This document shows positions 7,968 to 17,516 of a stretch of DNA of 64,000 bases, piece after piece. Position 1 is the first letter of the stretch. Each line of letters opens with the position of its first letter. The position numbers and the translations under genes are program-made. The stretch spans positions 248,001 through 312,000 of the forward strand of contig NZ_WMEW01000001.1 in assembly GCF_009856355.1 (NCBI RefSeq), in the 5' to 3' direction. Below the pieces are notes generated by a model that saw only the letters and a program-made list of their open reading frames with translations, did no database searches and had not been told where the DNA came from. Origin of the DNA: Halobacillus litoralis. GTDB taxonomy: Bacteria; Bacillota; Bacilli; Bacillales; Halobacillaceae.

Positions 7968-9467
7968 ATGCTTACAAGCTCCAGCGTATTACTATGGACC
8001 GTCATTATCTTACTAGCTGTATACTTTGCCGCTGTGACGTGGGTCGGTAAAAAAGGCCGGGCGCACAGTCAGTCGATGGCCGGCTTTGCCACCGCCCGCG
8101 GAAAAGTGAGCCCCTGGCTTGTCGGCGCTAGTTTCGCCACCAGTTACGCCAGTGCCAACCTGTTCATCGGTGTCCCAGGACTCGCCTACGAACACGGAAC
8201 GGCCGTCCTCTGGTATACCCTCGGCTGCTTTGGGGTCAGCTGGGTGGGACTGCTGCTCTTTGCCAAAACGTTCTGGCGGTACGGAAAAAAATTCGGCCAC
8301 GTGTCGACCCTTCCCGAGTGGCTTGGGAAGCGTTATAACTCGAAAGCCCTGCAGGCGATCGTTTCTTTACTGATCTTATTCAATGTGTATTATATCGTCG
8401 GGCAGAATGTCGGGCTTGCGACCATCTTTGAAACCGTCATCGGCATCCCCTACTCCTGGGGCATCATCATCGGTGTCGCCATCACGATTCTGTACATCGG
8501 CCTTGGCGGTGCCTTCGCACAGATCATTACCGACGGCATCCAGGGCATTCTGATGGCGGTCACTTCGATTTTCATCGTCGTATCCTTTTTCTGGACGATC
8601 GGTGGAGGGTGGAACGTCTTCGGTGTGCTGACCGACCGCCTGCACAGCATCGATCCGAACCTGACCGCCGCAATTGCCGACAGCGGCCCCTATAACAGTG
8701 CGCTCGCGATCATGGCCGTCCAGTTCCTGCTCTTCAGTTTCGTCCTGATGCCGCATCTGTTAAACAAAGTGCTCTCGATTGAAAAAGAGGAAGACCTGGC
8801 TCCGTTCACCTTATCCGCCGGGCTCGTGCTGTGCATCATTTCCACGCTGATGGTCCTCGGCGGACTCGCCGCCCGCGTCCTGTTTCCAAGCCTGCAGAGT
8901 GCTGATGCAGCGATTCCGACCTATGTCATCGAGGCCTTCCCGAGCGTCATCGCAGCCATCATGATCGTCGGCATCATCTCTGCGATCTTATCGAGCACAG
9001 ACAGCCTCTACCTAGGCATCACGACAAGCATCGGCAACGACTTGTACCGCGTCGTCGCACCGATCCTGTCCTCAAAGAAAATGTCCGCCCAGGAGCTGGA
9101 CAACAAGTCGTTGAAAGTGGCCAAAGGATCGCTGATCGTCGTCGGCCTGCTGTCCCTCTACTTCTCACTGGAACGACCAGAGTCGCTGGCCTTCCTGATC
9201 CAGTTCAGCTTCTCCGCGATCATATCCGGGATCATCGCACCGATCACCCTCGGTTATTTCTGGAACCGGGCGAATCACTACGGCGCAATCGCCGCTGTGG
9301 TGACGGGCGCTTCCTTATATGTCGCCTTTACGACGCTGAACGTATTTGGAAATATCTTTATAGCCATGTTCTTCAGTGCCGCTGCAGCCTTTATCATTAT
9401 GGGAGTCGTGAGCGTGTTGACTGGTAAAGCAAAGGAGGAGAACCTGGTGCTGGAGAAATCCAGTTAA
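7968..9467 (+). CDS. Sodium:solute symporter (SSS family)
   Basis: 499-residue secondary transporter with about 13 hydrophobic helices. Family features include the early YxAVTWVGKKG segment after helix 1, GASFATSYASANLFIGVPG in helices 2-3, the GGAFAQIITDGIQG stretch near helix 6, and ILSSTDSLYLGITTSIGNDLYR with the conserved Ser/Thr sodium-site residues in helix 9. It closes the S-box operon, so it probably imports the carboxylic acid that the CoA ligase activates. Acetate, acetoacetate, pyruvate or another short acid are all possible. AAGGAG at 7951-7956 serves its start. Confidence 0.88.
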   Translation: MLTSSSVLLWTVIILLAVYFAAVTWVGKKGRAHSQSMAGFATARGKVSPWLVGASFATSYASANLFIGVPGLAYEHGTAVLWYTLGCFGVSWVGLLLFAKTFWRYGKKFGHVSTLPEWLGKRYNSKALQAIVSLLILFNVYYIVGQNVGLATIFETVIGIPYSWGIIIGVAITILYIGLGGAFAQIITDGIQGILMAVTSIFIVVSFFWTIGGGWNVFGVLTDRLHSIDPNLTAAIADSGPYNSALAIMAVQFLLFSFVLMPHLLNKVLSIEKEEDLAPFTLSAGLVLCIISTLMVLGGLAARVLFPSLQSADAAIPTYVIEAFPSVIAAIMIVGIISAILSSTDSLYLGITTSIGNDLYRVVAPILSSKKMSAQELDNKSLKVAKGSLIVVGLLSLYFSLERPESLAFLIQFSFSAIISGIIAPITLGYFWNRANHYGAIAAVVTGASLYVAFTTLNVFGNIFIAMFFSAAAAFIIMGVVSVLTGKAKEENLVLEKSS

Positions 9468-9498
9468 TCTTCCATATATCAAAAAAAGATCTATAAAA

Positions 9499-9545
9499 GA
9501 AGCGTATCACCTCTGGTAGAAAACCAAGGATGATACGCTTCTTTT
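9499..9545 (+). terminator. Terminator of the S-box operon
   Basis: GAAGCGTATCA (9499-9509) pairs with TGATACGCTTC (9531-9541), followed by TTTTC. It lies about 30 bases after the symporter stop. Confidence 0.8.
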
Positions 9546-9680
9546 CATGTTAAATGCTCATAGGTAAAGAAAAGACATTCACTTTCTCACTGAACCTGAC
9601 CGCCAGCCTTTATGGTCTCGCTCTTTCCCTATAAAAAACCAACCCTTTTTTAAAGAAAGCGGCAACTTGACTCATCGTCT

Positions 9681-9977
9681 ATGGTTGTTCCTTCCAATCC
9701 ATACGATGATTTTCTTATGAAACCAATACCTCATACACTCATCCAAAAAGCAGTCGGAAAACACTTAAGGGATCTACGGTTAGCGCAGGGGCTTTCCCAG
9801 GAAGAGCTGGCGTACCGGGCTGGCATGCACCCGACGTATATCAGCGGCATAGAACGCGGACGAAGAAACCCGTCCATTACGAACTTCTACTATTTAGCTC
9901 ATGCGCTGGACGTCCATCCTAAACAACTGATCCCATCCATTCCATTAGACAACAGAGGGGAGGAATACGATGACTGA
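9681..9977 (+). CDS. XRE-family HTH transcriptional regulator
   Basis: Cytoplasmic DNA-binding protein of up to 98 residues consisting almost wholly of a Cro/C1-type helix-turn-helix: LRDLRLAQGLSQEELAYRAG then TYISGIERGRRNPSI and a terminal helix LAHALDVHPKQL. There is no ligand domain. An alternative start at ATG 9717 would remove a 12-residue tail; neither start has a strong ribosome binding site. The next gene overlaps its last codons, so the two form a mini-operon. Targets are unknown. Confidence 0.8.
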   Translation: MVVPSNPYDDFLMKPIPHTLIQKAVGKHLRDLRLAQGLSQEELAYRAGMHPTYISGIERGRRNPSITNFYYLAHALDVHPKQLIPSIPLDNRGEEYDD

Positions 9978-10158
9978 TTCTTTAAAGAAAGAGTATCTAA
10001 TCCTCCCCACCTCCACTTCTTCCATCTATATTGAATTCCTCGGCCAAAATCCTGTTATGGCCATGACCACTTGGAAACGCATCTATATTAAAGCAGAAGC
10101 CACTACGAAAACTGAAGTTATACATGAGATATTAACTATGATTAAAGAAAGTCCTTAA
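9970..10158 (+). CDS. Hypothetical 62-residue protein
   Basis: I do not recognise this protein. It overlaps the regulator stop by eight bases and is served by AGAGGGGAGG just before its ATG, so it is very likely translated. It has no transmembrane helix or metal motif, a central beta-like segment SIYIEFLGQ, and a C-terminal amphipathic helix TEVIHEILTMI. Size and position suggest a partner or antagonist of the XRE regulator, but that is a guess. Confidence 0.6.
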   Translation: MTDSLKKEYLILPTSTSSIYIEFLGQNPVMAMTTWKRIYIKAEATTKTEVIHEILTMIKESP

Positions 10159-10280
10159 CACTTGTAAACCAGTTTTCATTACCATTCATATAAAAAAGTA
10201 TCCAGTATCGTTGCTTATACCGAAACTCTTGCTTCAAGAATATATTATATTTCATAAATAGGATAAAGTAGTGAAGTAAA

Positions 10281-10310
10281 ACAAGTCTGCCATTATAATG
10301 GCAGACTTGT
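10281..10310. terminator. Bidirectional terminator, 15-bp perfect stem
   Basis: The 30 bases form a perfect palindrome with arms ACAAGTCTGCCATTA and its complement. On the minus strand a TTTTAC run follows, so it probably ends the long exopolysaccharide transcript after galE; on the plus strand it can end the XRE mini-operon. Confidence 0.75.
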
Positions 10311-10396
10311 TAAATTTAAAATCAATGATTTTTTATAGTGATATTACATTGAAAACACCGATAAATGGTAGATCATACAAGCTACTTTGATTCTGC

Positions 10397-11398
10397 TTAA
10401 ACGAACTCTAAATAATTCTTCTCAAAGCGCCAAGCATCCCTACACATTGCTGTAATATCTCGCTTAGCTGTCCACTCGAGTTCATCTTCAGCTTTTGAAA
10501 CATCAGCATAACATGATGCAATATCCCCAGGCCGAGGATCTACCACTTCATAAGGAATATCAATCCCGTTTGCTTTCTCGAATGCTTGTAGTAATTCTAA
10601 TACACTTGTCCCATGACCAGTGCCTAGATTATAAACATGTGTTCCCTCTAATGCATTATTTAATGCTGCTACATGACCTTCTGCCAAATCTTGCACATGA
10701 ATAAAGTCTCTTACACCAGTTCCATCATTTGTAGGATATGTATTCCCATATACTTTAAGTTTTTCGCGTTTGCCCTTCGCCACCTGAGTAACGTATGGCA
10801 TTAAGTTATTTGGACTACCTTTAGGCGCCTCACCAATAAATCCACTTTCATGTGCGCCTACTGGATTAAAGTAACGAAGAAGAACAACTGAAAATTTGGG
10901 ATTTGATTTAGCTACATCGCTAAGTATCCTTTCACTCATTGCTTTTGTCTCACCATATGGATTAGTGGTTGGTAGAAGACCCATATGTTCTATAAAGGGT
11001 ACAGAATTATCACCATATACTGTTGCAGAAGAACTAAAAATAAATCGGTTCACGCTATGTTTTTGGCAAAGGTTTGCTAAAGCCATAGTGCTAACAAGGT
11101 TATTATGATAATAATCGATAGGTTTTTCTACTGATTCAGCTACTGCCTTCAAACCAGCAAAATGTATGACTCCACCTATTTTATGATTTCTAAATATTTT
11201 ATCAAGAGAAAGTTTATCAGTTACATCTATTTGATAAAATGTAATATCTTTATTACATATATCTCTAACCTTGTCTAGAGTTTCTATTTTACTATTACTT
11301 AGATTGTCCGCAACGATAACAGAATAACCTGCTTCAAGCAAAGCTACACATGTGTGGGAACCTATATAACCAGCGCCCCCCGTAACAAGGATATTCAT
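10397..11398 (-). CDS. galE: UDP-glucose 4-epimerase
   Basis: Cytoplasmic short-chain dehydrogenase-type enzyme interconverting UDP-Glc and UDP-Gal (or the GlcNAc forms). The 333-residue protein has the Rossmann motif TGGAGYIGSH, the SSSATVYG strand and the catalytic YGETK. The ATG at 11398 is preceded by GGGAGGAA; the in-frame GTG at 11413 overlaps that site and is less likely. Last gene of the exopolysaccharide operon, 15 bases after the uronate epimerase gene, and supplies a nucleotide sugar for it. Confidence 0.92.
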   Translation of the reverse strand: MNILVTGGAGYIGSHTCVALLEAGYSVIVADNLSNSKIETLDKVRDICNKDITFYQIDVTDKLSLDKIFRNHKIGGVIHFAGLKAVAESVEKPIDYYHNNLVSTMALANLCQKHSVNRFIFSSSATVYGDNSVPFIEHMGLLPTTNPYGETKAMSERILSDVAKSNPKFSVVLLRYFNPVGAHESGFIGEAPKGSPNNLMPYVTQVAKGKREKLKVYGNTYPTNDGTGVRDFIHVQDLAEGHVAALNNALEGTHVYNLGTGHGTSVLELLQAFEKANGIDIPYEVVDPRPGDIASCYADVSKAEDELEWTAKRDITAMCRDAWRFEKNYLEFV

Positions 11399-11413
11399 AA
11401 TTTCCTCCCTCAC

Positions 11414-12442
11414 TTATTTATTGTAATAACTCACATACCAATCAGCAAACTTCTGCAAGCCATCCTGAATAGTCGTTTCCGGTTTAAACCCTACTGCTTT
11501 TTCCAACTGTTCAGTAGAAGCATATGTAGCAGGTACATCGCCTGGTTTAATTGGCTCATACTCTTTCTTAAATTCAATATCTTTGCCTAAAGCATTACTT
11601 AATGCATTCTCTAATGATTCAATGAAAGTCATTAGTTTCTCAGGACTGTTGTTACCGATATTGAAGACTTTATGTGGAGGACCTTGCTCTCCATTTGGCT
11701 CATTGCTCAACAGTCGCTCGATACCCATTACAATATCATCGATATAAGTAAAGTCACGATAAAGATCATTCTCAAAGTCACCATTGTTGTAAATCTTAAT
11801 AGATTCTCCTGAGAAGTATTTATCTGTGAACCCAAAATAAGCCATATCCGGACGTCCCATTGGTCCATAAACTGTAAAGAACCGTAAGCCCGTTGCAGGA
11901 ATGTTGTAAAGATGACTATACGTATGAGCCATTAGCTCATTAGACTTTTTTGTCGATGCGTATAAAGATACAGGTTGATCAACATGGTCTGCTTCTTCAA
12001 AGGGGACCTTTTTATTTGCACCATACACAGAACTAGAAGATGCATAGACTAAATGATCCACAGGATTATTGCGACAAGCCTCTAAAATATTATAAAAACC
12101 AATCACATTGCTTTCCATATACGCATCGGGATTTTCAATGGAGTACCTGACACCAGCTTGTGCAGCCAAATTAACAACAATATCAGGTTGAAATTCTTTA
12201 AAGACTGAATGAATAGCTTCTTTATCAGACAAATCTTCTCGTAGGAAAGTAAAGCTCTTATACGGTTCAAGCAAGCTTAGGCGTGTCTCTTTAAGCCCTG
12301 CATCATAATAATTATTTATATTATCAAGACCAATGACTCTACAACCTTCATCAAGTAGTTTCTTAGAGAGATAATAACCAATGAATCCGGCAGCACCGGT
12401 AACTAAATATGTTTTGTTAGAATCTAGTGGACTGTAGCTCAT
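11414..12442 (-). CDS. UDP-glucuronate 4-epimerase-type NAD-dependent epimerase
   Basis: 342-residue extended SDR enzyme, probably converting UDP-glucuronate to UDP-galacturonate for the polysaccharide. It has TGAAGFIGYYLSKKL, the family hallmark LDNINNYYD after the second strand, SSSSVYG and a YASTKKSNE catalytic segment, and the RFFTVYGPMGRPDMA stretch typical of CapI-like uronate epimerases. The start is inside the tail of ugd (26-base overlap) with GAGGAGA upstream, and the UDP-GlcA made by Ugd is the natural substrate. Confidence 0.88.
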   Translation of the reverse strand: MSYSPLDSNKTYLVTGAAGFIGYYLSKKLLDEGCRVIGLDNINNYYDAGLKETRLSLLEPYKSFTFLREDLSDKEAIHSVFKEFQPDIVVNLAAQAGVRYSIENPDAYMESNVIGFYNILEACRNNPVDHLVYASSSSVYGANKKVPFEEADHVDQPVSLYASTKKSNELMAHTYSHLYNIPATGLRFFTVYGPMGRPDMAYFGFTDKYFSGESIKIYNNGDFENDLYRDFTYIDDIVMGIERLLSNEPNGEQGPPHKVFNIGNNSPEKLMTFIESLENALSNALGKDIEFKKEYEPIKPGDVPATYASTEQLEKAVGFKPETTIQDGLQKFADWYVSYYNK

Positions 12443-13790
12443 TTTTTTCTCCTCTCATCACTTCAACTCTCCCTGGTTCTCTTCCGATAGAGTGGTACTC
12501 TACCTTAGCCTTTTTCATTTCTTGTATATCATAAATGTTCCGTCCATCATAGACTAATGGAGTACGCATTAAACCACGGTACATTTCAGGAGTAACTGCT
12601 TTAATTTCTCCCCATTCTGTAAATACAAAACAAACATTTGCATCATCCAAAGCTTCTTCCACATTACTCACATAAGTTATGGACCCTCGACGATTTGGAC
12701 CTTCCGGATAAAATTTAGCAAAATTTTCTGCACCAACGGGGTCGTACGCATAGACATCTGCTCCTTGATCCAATAATAAAGGTACATTGTCTAGCGAAGG
12801 AGATTCCCGTAGATCATCAGTTCCTGGTTTGAATGTTAAGCCTAAAACAGCTACTTTTAAACCATTAAATGTAATTAAACGTTTACTTGCTTTTTTGTAC
12901 AATGAAATCTTTTGAATTTTATTAACATCGATGGCTGCTTTGACTGTCTTAAGTTCATAACCATTCTGCTTAGCTAAATAATCAAGTGCTTGTGTATCTT
13001 TAGGGAAGCACGATCCTCCAAAACCAATGCCAGCATTTAAAAATTTCGAACCAATCCGTTCATCATAACTCATACCTTCAGCCACATCTTTGATATCAGC
13101 ACCAACTAATTCACAAAGATTGGCAATATCATTCATATAAGAAATTTTTAACGCTAAAAAGTCGTTTGATGCATACTTAATCATCTCTGCGGATCTACGA
13201 TTTACAGATACTATAGGAAGGTTGAAAGGCTTGTAGATTTCTTTCAGCAATTCCTCTGCCCATTCAGTCTCCGTACCAATAATGATTCTTTCTGCGTAAA
13301 GCGTGTCATGAACAGCAGAACCTTGAGCTAAAAATTCAGGATTAGAGGCTACTTCCACATTTACCTCATTAATTAAGAAATCTTGAATGAATTGTTCAAC
13401 TTTATCATTTGTTCCAACAGGGACAGTAGACTTAACCACTACTAAACAATCTGATTCTACAGATTCAGCTACTTGTCTAGCAACGGTAGCTATGTAGGAA
13501 AGATCTGCAGAACCATCTTCTTTCTCAGGAGTTCCTACACCTAAAAAGACAGCGTCTGCATCTTTATATGCATCTTGATAATTAGTAGTGTATTCGATTC
13601 GACCAGCAGTATAGTTCTTTTGCATAAGTTCTTCCAATCCTTCTTCGAAAATTGGAGAAACACCTGATTTCATAACTTTAACTTTATCTTCATCAATGTC
13701 CACACATGTTACTTGGTGTCCCATCTCAGCAAAACATACTCCTGCAACTAAACCGACATATCCTGTTCCCGCCACTGCTATCTTATACAT
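12417..13790 (-). CDS. ugd: UDP-glucose 6-dehydrogenase
   Basis: Oxidises UDP-glucose to UDP-glucuronate with two NAD+. The 457-residue protein has the N-terminal GTGYVGLVAGVCFAEMGH nucleotide-binding motif, the central EMIKYASNDFLALKISYMN helix and the catalytic cysteine in GFGGSCFPKD. Start at ATG 13790 with GGGAGG upstream; the in-frame upstream codon at 13805 overlaps the ribosome binding site. It shares an overlap with the uronate epimerase gene, giving a coupled UDP-Glc to UDP-GlcA to UDP-GalA route. Confidence 0.93.
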   Translation of the reverse strand: MYKIAVAGTGYVGLVAGVCFAEMGHQVTCVDIDEDKVKVMKSGVSPIFEEGLEELMQKNYTAGRIEYTTNYQDAYKDADAVFLGVGTPEKEDGSADLSYIATVARQVAESVESDCLVVVKSTVPVGTNDKVEQFIQDFLINEVNVEVASNPEFLAQGSAVHDTLYAERIIIGTETEWAEELLKEIYKPFNLPIVSVNRRSAEMIKYASNDFLALKISYMNDIANLCELVGADIKDVAEGMSYDERIGSKFLNAGIGFGGSCFPKDTQALDYLAKQNGYELKTVKAAIDVNKIQKISLYKKASKRLITFNGLKVAVLGLTFKPGTDDLRESPSLDNVPLLLDQGADVYAYDPVGAENFAKFYPEGPNRRGSITYVSNVEEALDDANVCFVFTEWGEIKAVTPEMYRGLMRTPLVYDGRNIYDIQEMKKAKVEYHSIGREPGRVEVMRGEKNELQSTRF

Positions 13791-13870
13791 TTTATATCCT
13801 CCCAATTTATTGAAAAATTCTTCTCCCTAAAAAGCACTGAGGGTTATAAATCAATATAACATCAAATTTT

Positions 13871-14959
13871 TTATTTTTTTTTATGAAAAATAATATTGTT
13901 TAACTCGTATATAAACCTTTGTCCCCACTCAGCAGGGTCATACCTTGAATTAACTAAACACTTTGCATTTTGGGCAATCATATTACGGTTGCTTGTATCT
14001 GCAAGTTTTCTAAGTGCTTTTAGCCACGAATTTTTATTGAATGCACAATATCCGTTTTGAGGATCCCCCAATAAATCCATATGACTTGGAGTCATATCTG
14101 CAATCGTGGGGATACCTGCTTGCATAAATACTAATAGCCTACCAAAGTTACTTTTATTTTTCATTCTAATAATTATGTCATCTTGAGATAATTCCATATT
14201 CAACATTATCCTGAATAACTTTGATGTGAAGTTCCCATTCTTATATAATCCATTTGGGATAATGCCGATATCTTGCTTTAACAATACTTGTGGGAATTCA
14301 ATCCAATCATATTTCAAATAATTAATTTCTAAATTCTTAGGCTTTCCTATAAGCCATCGGGGTTTTTTCTTATTAGATACTACCGTAAGTAGTAATTTTT
14401 TGTTAACCTCATTTAATTCTTTTTGAAATTGTTCTAATGCACTTTTTAAACCAGAGGATTTAAAACTTGATAAATGAAGACTATTCCCATGATAGCATAC
14501 ATTTATTGTATTATTTTCTTCATGTTCTTTCGGTTTCAAGGCATGAATAGGTAACTCAATTAACGGTACATAAATTACTCTTGAATAGTTGGAAAGTGAA
14601 GCTTCTTCTTCCCTTGAACCAACTATTACGAAGTCTACAGACAAATTAGAATTCACTGGTGGATTAATTGCTCCAGTTACTTCTATATTATGTAATTTAC
14701 TTTTATACAATGCTATTTCTTTACCTGTGATCCCTTTATCAAATATTATTACATTTGCATCATTAGTAGCTCTGTCAGAATCAAGTGCACATATTGTTGA
14801 TTGTATCCCTAGGTTATTGATTGTTTCAGATAAGTACTTTACCCAAATTCTGTATGAACCTCTGTTCATATTTATTTCCTTACAAACAAAAGCAATCTTA
14901 AGTTCATTATGTAGCTTTAAATCGGTACTACTATACTTATATTCATGGTTATAAGCCAA
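13871..14959 (-). CDS. Glycosyltransferase-like protein (GT-B type)
   Basis: 362-residue protein starting at TTG 14959 after AGGGGAG. The N-terminal KIAFVCKEINMNRGSYRIW and the C-terminal GRLLVFMQAGIPTIADMTPSHMDLL, followed by a helix-rich tail YDPAEWGQRFIYEL, resemble the donor-binding half of GT4-like enzymes, although the E-x7-E motif is degenerate. It is the first gene of the AT-rich cassette on this side. It probably adds a sugar to the exopolysaccharide repeat unit; donor and acceptor are unknown. Confidence 0.6.
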   Translation of the reverse strand: MAYNHEYKYSSTDLKLHNELKIAFVCKEINMNRGSYRIWVKYLSETINNLGIQSTICALDSDRATNDANVIIFDKGITGKEIALYKSKLHNIEVTGAINPPVNSNLSVDFVIVGSREEEASLSNYSRVIYVPLIELPIHALKPKEHEENNTINVCYHGNSLHLSSFKSSGLKSALEQFQKELNEVNKKLLLTVVSNKKKPRWLIGKPKNLEINYLKYDWIEFPQVLLKQDIGIIPNGLYKNGNFTSKLFRIMLNMELSQDDIIIRMKNKSNFGRLLVFMQAGIPTIADMTPSHMDLLGDPQNGYCAFNKNSWLKALRKLADTSNRNMIAQNAKCLVNSRYDPAEWGQRFIYELNNIIFHKKK

Positions 14960-15011
14960 ATAAAAAACTCCCCTATATATTTTAGAAATAATAGTGTTAT
15001 ATGATTAGATA

Positions 15012-16298
15012 TTATTGTATATATGAAGCATGTAATTTCAGAATAGAAATAGCAGATTTATACTCTATTATATTGGTAATTATTATAGCTAGACTATAAA
15101 GACCAATAGCCCATTTAGGGCCCAATGATAAAAAGTGTGAAAGACTAAAGGCTATTACAATAAGAAAAATCCTCAGTATATTCCATACAAGAGCCACCCC
15201 TTGTTTTTCATAAACATCGAATATCCCACTAATAGGCTTCAATATTAGTCCTGAAAAAGCAGCAAAAGTTAACAAACTAGCGTATACACCAGCCTCTCTC
15301 CAATCACTACCAAAAATCATGCTAAATAATTGGGGTCCTAACACGGACAACACAAGCGCTGGAATTATACCCAATATAGTGAGATTAAAAAACAATTTAC
15401 GAGATAATTTCTGTATTCTTTCGGGGTTTTCAAACCTTAATGAAGCACTTTCAGCGTAAAAGACATTTCTAATAGAATTTCCAATCAGGTTCATAGGTAC
15501 TTGTATAACACTATTGGCAAAAGCGAAAAGTCCAACTACTTGACTACCATACAAATAGGTTAAAATAAAAACTGGTGCAGCTATGGTAAGGTTTCCTAAA
15601 AACCTTCTAGGTGTTGTAAGAATAGCGAAGTATTTATATCTATAAAACATATCCTTAATTTCTGTTAAGTTTATAAGTTTAAAAAGTTTTCTGTTTTTCT
15701 TAAGTATAGGGGTTAATAGTGTAGATGAACCTGCGCTTTGTCCTAAAATTCTGCCTATAATTAACCCTATAGCTCCTATACCAAAAAAACCAAATCCCAT
15801 ACTAGTTAGATTTTGTACTATAGACTGACTAAATTTTGTTTTTGTAATTGAAATAAAATTCTTCTCTCTAAAGGCATATTGCAAGAATATATTATACACA
15901 CCTATTAAAAATGTACTAATTGGTATTAATATAAGATATTTATTTATTTCATTTAAATTGAATATACCTACCATGATTTCTCCAAAAGTTAAAACTAATA
16001 TTAGTGAAAGACTTGTGAAAATTAAGAGAATCACTATACTTAATACAAATACATTTATCGCTTTTCGATTAGTTTCAGCTATGGGTACCCCCATTTCGTA
16101 GTTTAGTGATCCCAGTAAGCATAATACTATTACAATTGACATGAAAACATTCATTACACCATAATCTGCAGGCGAAAATAATCTACTCAAAATAGGCATG
16201 ATAGTAATATTTAAAATTTGAGCAAAAGCAGTTCCTCCAGAAATAAGTAATGTATTCTTTAGAAATTTATTATTCAGCAACTCCTTAATAGTTTTCAA
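15012..16298 (-). CDS. Wzx-type polysaccharide flippase (MOP superfamily)
   Basis: 428-residue integral membrane protein with about 12 helices, predicted to flip the undecaprenyl-linked repeat unit across the membrane. The N-terminus TLLISGGTAFAQILNITIMPILSRLFSP and the PADYGVMNVF that follows are standard for the Polysacc_synt family. A TTG at 16298 preceded by AGGTGA is the likely start. Base composition is very AT-rich, as in neighbours. Pairs with the polymerase at 17517-18767 in a Wzx/Wzy pathway. Confidence 0.85.
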   Translation of the reverse strand: MKTIKELLNNKFLKNTLLISGGTAFAQILNITIMPILSRLFSPADYGVMNVFMSIVIVLCLLGSLNYEMGVPIAETNRKAINVFVLSIVILLIFTSLSLILVLTFGEIMVGIFNLNEINKYLILIPISTFLIGVYNIFLQYAFREKNFISITKTKFSQSIVQNLTSMGFGFFGIGAIGLIIGRILGQSAGSSTLLTPILKKNRKLFKLINLTEIKDMFYRYKYFAILTTPRRFLGNLTIAAPVFILTYLYGSQVVGLFAFANSVIQVPMNLIGNSIRNVFYAESASLRFENPERIQKLSRKLFFNLTILGIIPALVLSVLGPQLFSMIFGSDWREAGVYASLLTFAAFSGLILKPISGIFDVYEKQGVALVWNILRIFLIVIAFSLSHFLSLGPKWAIGLYSLAIIITNIIEYKSAISILKLHASYIQ

Positions 16299-16321
16299 GA
16301 TTAATCACCTATTCCATTACT

Positions 16322-17494
16322 TTATTCCAAACGCCTATTAAACTCTTTGAACAAAATATTATTTAGTGTATAGTAATAATTTTCAAAGGAATAATTTTCA
16401 ACTATATTACAGTATGAATTGTTACCGTGAGTTGGTATTAATTTTTTATTATTTAAGTACTCATTAATCTTACAAGCCAAATCAAAAGAATTGCCACTTA
16501 AAAAAACATTGCCGTTTATATTTTCTTTTATGTAAGAGGCTGTTCCATTTTCATCAGTGCTTATAGTTACCATTGCATTAGCCATAGCTTCTAATACAGA
16601 TATTGAAGCTGTTTCAACTTTACTAGGAAGTATGAATATATCATGCGTCAAATACAAATCGTTCATATCATTAAACTTCATATTCTTTTTCAATTTAATA
16701 ATACTGTCTAAATTATGATTAACAATATACTCTTTCAAGGAATTATAATATTTTTTTTCTTCATTATTTGACACTTGACCAACAATCGTTACAGATAAGT
16801 TACTTTTTTGTTTAATTTTATTTATAGCATCAACAAGTACAAAGTGATTTTTATAATCCCTATACTTACCAACATCTAGTATATTTATTTTCCCATTTTT
16901 AAAATATTCTCTTTCCACAGCACTATGGTTTGCTTCAACTACGAAGGGGAGAAAATAATCTTTTTCATCAATAAAATAATCTTTTTCATTCTCAGCAAAC
17001 CTATTTACATTCCTAGATTTGACTGTTGTAATTCTAACTCTAGGAAACAAATACTTTCTAATCAATTTTTTTAAATTCGATTGGGATGAAGCTACATGTG
17101 AATACAAGGGAGACTGATTATAGATTAAAGTGCATTCTATCCCTAGCACTTTACAAATTATGTATGCAAGCATTGAAGTAAGACTTCTTTCTCTTAAAAT
17201 AACTATGTCTGGATTATATCTTCTAATATCATTGTACAGAGTTAGGAAACTAGGTATAAAATTTTCAAACTTCTTTTTTTCAGATGCATTCTCGTCGTAT
17301 CTATATTCATAATATTTTCCTAATGCCTTAGTGATAAGGGACTTTTTCATAAATAAGGGTTCTAAACAACTATGATCCTCACTTACTCCTGCGTATTGAA
17401 CAAAATATTTAACTTGATGTCCTTTTTCTAATAAGTTTTTAACGATTGCAAACTGATTTGTATGGAATCTGGGAGCAACGAATAAAAATCGCAC
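16322..17494 (-). CDS. Glycosyltransferase family 4
   Basis: 390-residue GT-B enzyme. The N-terminus MRFLFVAPRFHTNQFAIVKNLLEKG is the acceptor domain of the GT4 type, and the donor domain shows DVGKYRDYKNH, then the E-x7-E nucleotide-sugar motif in ILPSKVETASISVLEAMANAM. Start is GTG 17494 with AGGGTGATG before it. It is expected to act on the cytoplasmic face on the lipid-linked repeat unit. Donor sugar cannot be told. Confidence 0.82.
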   Translation of the reverse strand: MRFLFVAPRFHTNQFAIVKNLLEKGHQVKYFVQYAGVSEDHSCLEPLFMKKSLITKALGKYYEYRYDENASEKKKFENFIPSFLTLYNDIRRYNPDIVILRERSLTSMLAYIICKVLGIECTLIYNQSPLYSHVASSQSNLKKLIRKYLFPRVRITTVKSRNVNRFAENEKDYFIDEKDYFLPFVVEANHSAVEREYFKNGKINILDVGKYRDYKNHFVLVDAINKIKQKSNLSVTIVGQVSNNEEKKYYNSLKEYIVNHNLDSIIKLKKNMKFNDMNDLYLTHDIFILPSKVETASISVLEAMANAMVTISTDENGTASYIKENINGNVFLSGNSFDLACKINEYLNNKKLIPTHGNNSYCNIVENYSFENYYYTLNNILFKEFNRRLE

Positions 17495-17516
17495 AACACA
17501 TCACCCTTAATTTACA

